Shown here: one piece after another, positions 5,363 to 5,613 of the stretch
Layout of the letters: every line of letters begins with the position of its first letter
Numbering within the stretch: position 1 is the first letter of the stretch
DNA from: Bacteroidales bacterium
Lineage (GTDB): Bacteria; Bacteroidota; Bacteroidia; Bacteroidales; NBLH01
Direction: 5' to 3'
Length of the DNA stretch: 5,613 nucleotides
NCBI GenBank assembly: GCA_029933755.1
Contig: JAOZNO010000074.1
Span: 1 to 5,613, forward strand
Translations under genes and position numbers: made by a program
The notes under the pieces: model-generated
Seen by the model: the letters and a program-made list of their open reading frames with translations, nothing else
What the model was told of the DNA's origin: nothing
Databases searched by the model: none

Positions 5363-5613
5363 CTAATTATTAGTTACAAAATTCTTTACTTCTCCATAGA
5401 ACACATCAGTACCATCAACAGAAAATGACCTAATATAGTAAGTAGTACCTGGTATCAAATCATTAATATTACTAGAAAACCCTCCTAATTTATCTGTGGA
5501 GCCTAAAGAATTATGATTATCATTAAGGGTAGGAGAAGAAGTTGTGTATGACCAACAATGCCCATGGTCTCGTATTGACTCAACTCCCAAACTTCTAATA
5601 CTTCCTTGAGCAA
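5363..5613 (-). CDS. C-terminal end of a fibronectin-III-like repeat surface protein (partial)
   Basis: The reading frame is open to the right edge and ends at TAG (5365-5363), so only about the last 83 residues are seen. The ATG-free segment from 5590 is not a real start (that codon is TTG); the frame continues upstream as ..AQGSIRSLGVES. The visible part is one repeat with the pattern HGHCWS...PTLND...LGGFSSNINDLIPGTTYYIRSFSVDG...YGEVKNFVTNN. This pattern is typical of the fibronectin-III-like repeats found in many Bacteroidota exported proteins, where they usually occur in tandem as spacers. No sorting signal or catalytic domain follows the repeat. The gene precedes the caspase-like gene by 17 bases on the same strand, suggesting one operon and a shared location outside the cytoplasm. 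The full size and the rest of its domains are unknown. Confidence 0.85.
   Translation of the reverse strand, partial: AQGSIRSLGVESIRDHGHCWSYTTSSPTLNDNHNSLGSTDKLGGFSSNINDLIPGTTYYIRSFSVDGTDVFYGEVKNFVTNN

Noticed and set aside
5363..5590. A complete 75-residue small protein
   Set aside because: The apparent start at 5590 is TTG and the frame stays open to the right edge, with the repeat motif continuing upstream; it is the end of a larger gene.
1..5613. CRISPR array, insertion sequence, or known anti-phage system
   Set aside because: No regularly spaced repeats, transposase, terminal inverted repeats or recognised defence genes. The PLD-like and caspase-like domains do occur in defence systems, but here both have lost a catalytic residue and the caspase-like protein is exported.

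Overview
The window comes from an AT-rich bacterium (roughly one third G+C by eye), most likely a member of the Bacteroidota. Three things point there. Promoter-like sites fit the TTTG / TAnnTTTG consensus of that phylum rather than TTGACA / TATAAT. The partial gene at the right edge encodes the 'G.CWS...PT...PGTTYY.R.' variant of the fibronectin-III-like repeat that is common in Bacteroidota surface proteins. The caspase-like protein has a Bacteroidota-type domain layout and a signal peptide ending just before Gln. Genus and species cannot be told.

Layout from left to right: (1) a tRNA-Leu(GAG) gene on the minus strand (1-82), cut by the left edge one base before the end of its acceptor stem, with a good phylum-type promoter at 259-288. 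(2) A gene-free AT-rich stretch, 83-461. (3) A minus-strand HTH plus S24 (LexA/CI-like) regulator, 462-1259. (4) A divergent intergenic region, 1260-1442, with two 15-bp perfect dyads, GATTATA-N-TATAATC, whose centres are 23 bp apart; these are the best operator candidates in the window. (5) A plus-strand single-domain phospholipase-D-like protein (1443-1913) in which the catalytic His of the HKD motif is Ser. (6) A plus-strand DUF2252 protein (2025-3326) with kinase-like motifs all present. (7) A small perfect hairpin (3366-3389) between convergent genes, probably a two-way terminator. (8) A minus-strand secreted caspase-like protein (3393-5345) whose catalytic Cys is replaced by Ser. (9) The 3' end of a minus-strand gene with a fibronectin-III-like repeat (5363 to beyond 5613), only 17 bp upstream of the caspase-like gene and probably in the same operon.

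How the genes may work together (inference): the regulator keeps the features needed for RecA-stimulated self-cleavage (Ala-Gly site, Ser and Lys dyad) and faces the PLD-like gene across the double operator. The simplest reading is a damage- or stress-responsive switch that controls itself and the PLD-like gene, perhaps also the DUF2252 gene downstream. The right half is a separate, convergent unit of exported proteins. No CRISPR array, insertion sequence, phage structural gene or recognised defence system is visible. The most notable points are the paired operator, the loss of the key catalytic residue in two unrelated enzyme-like proteins, and the apparently permuted kinase-like motif order in the DUF2252 protein.
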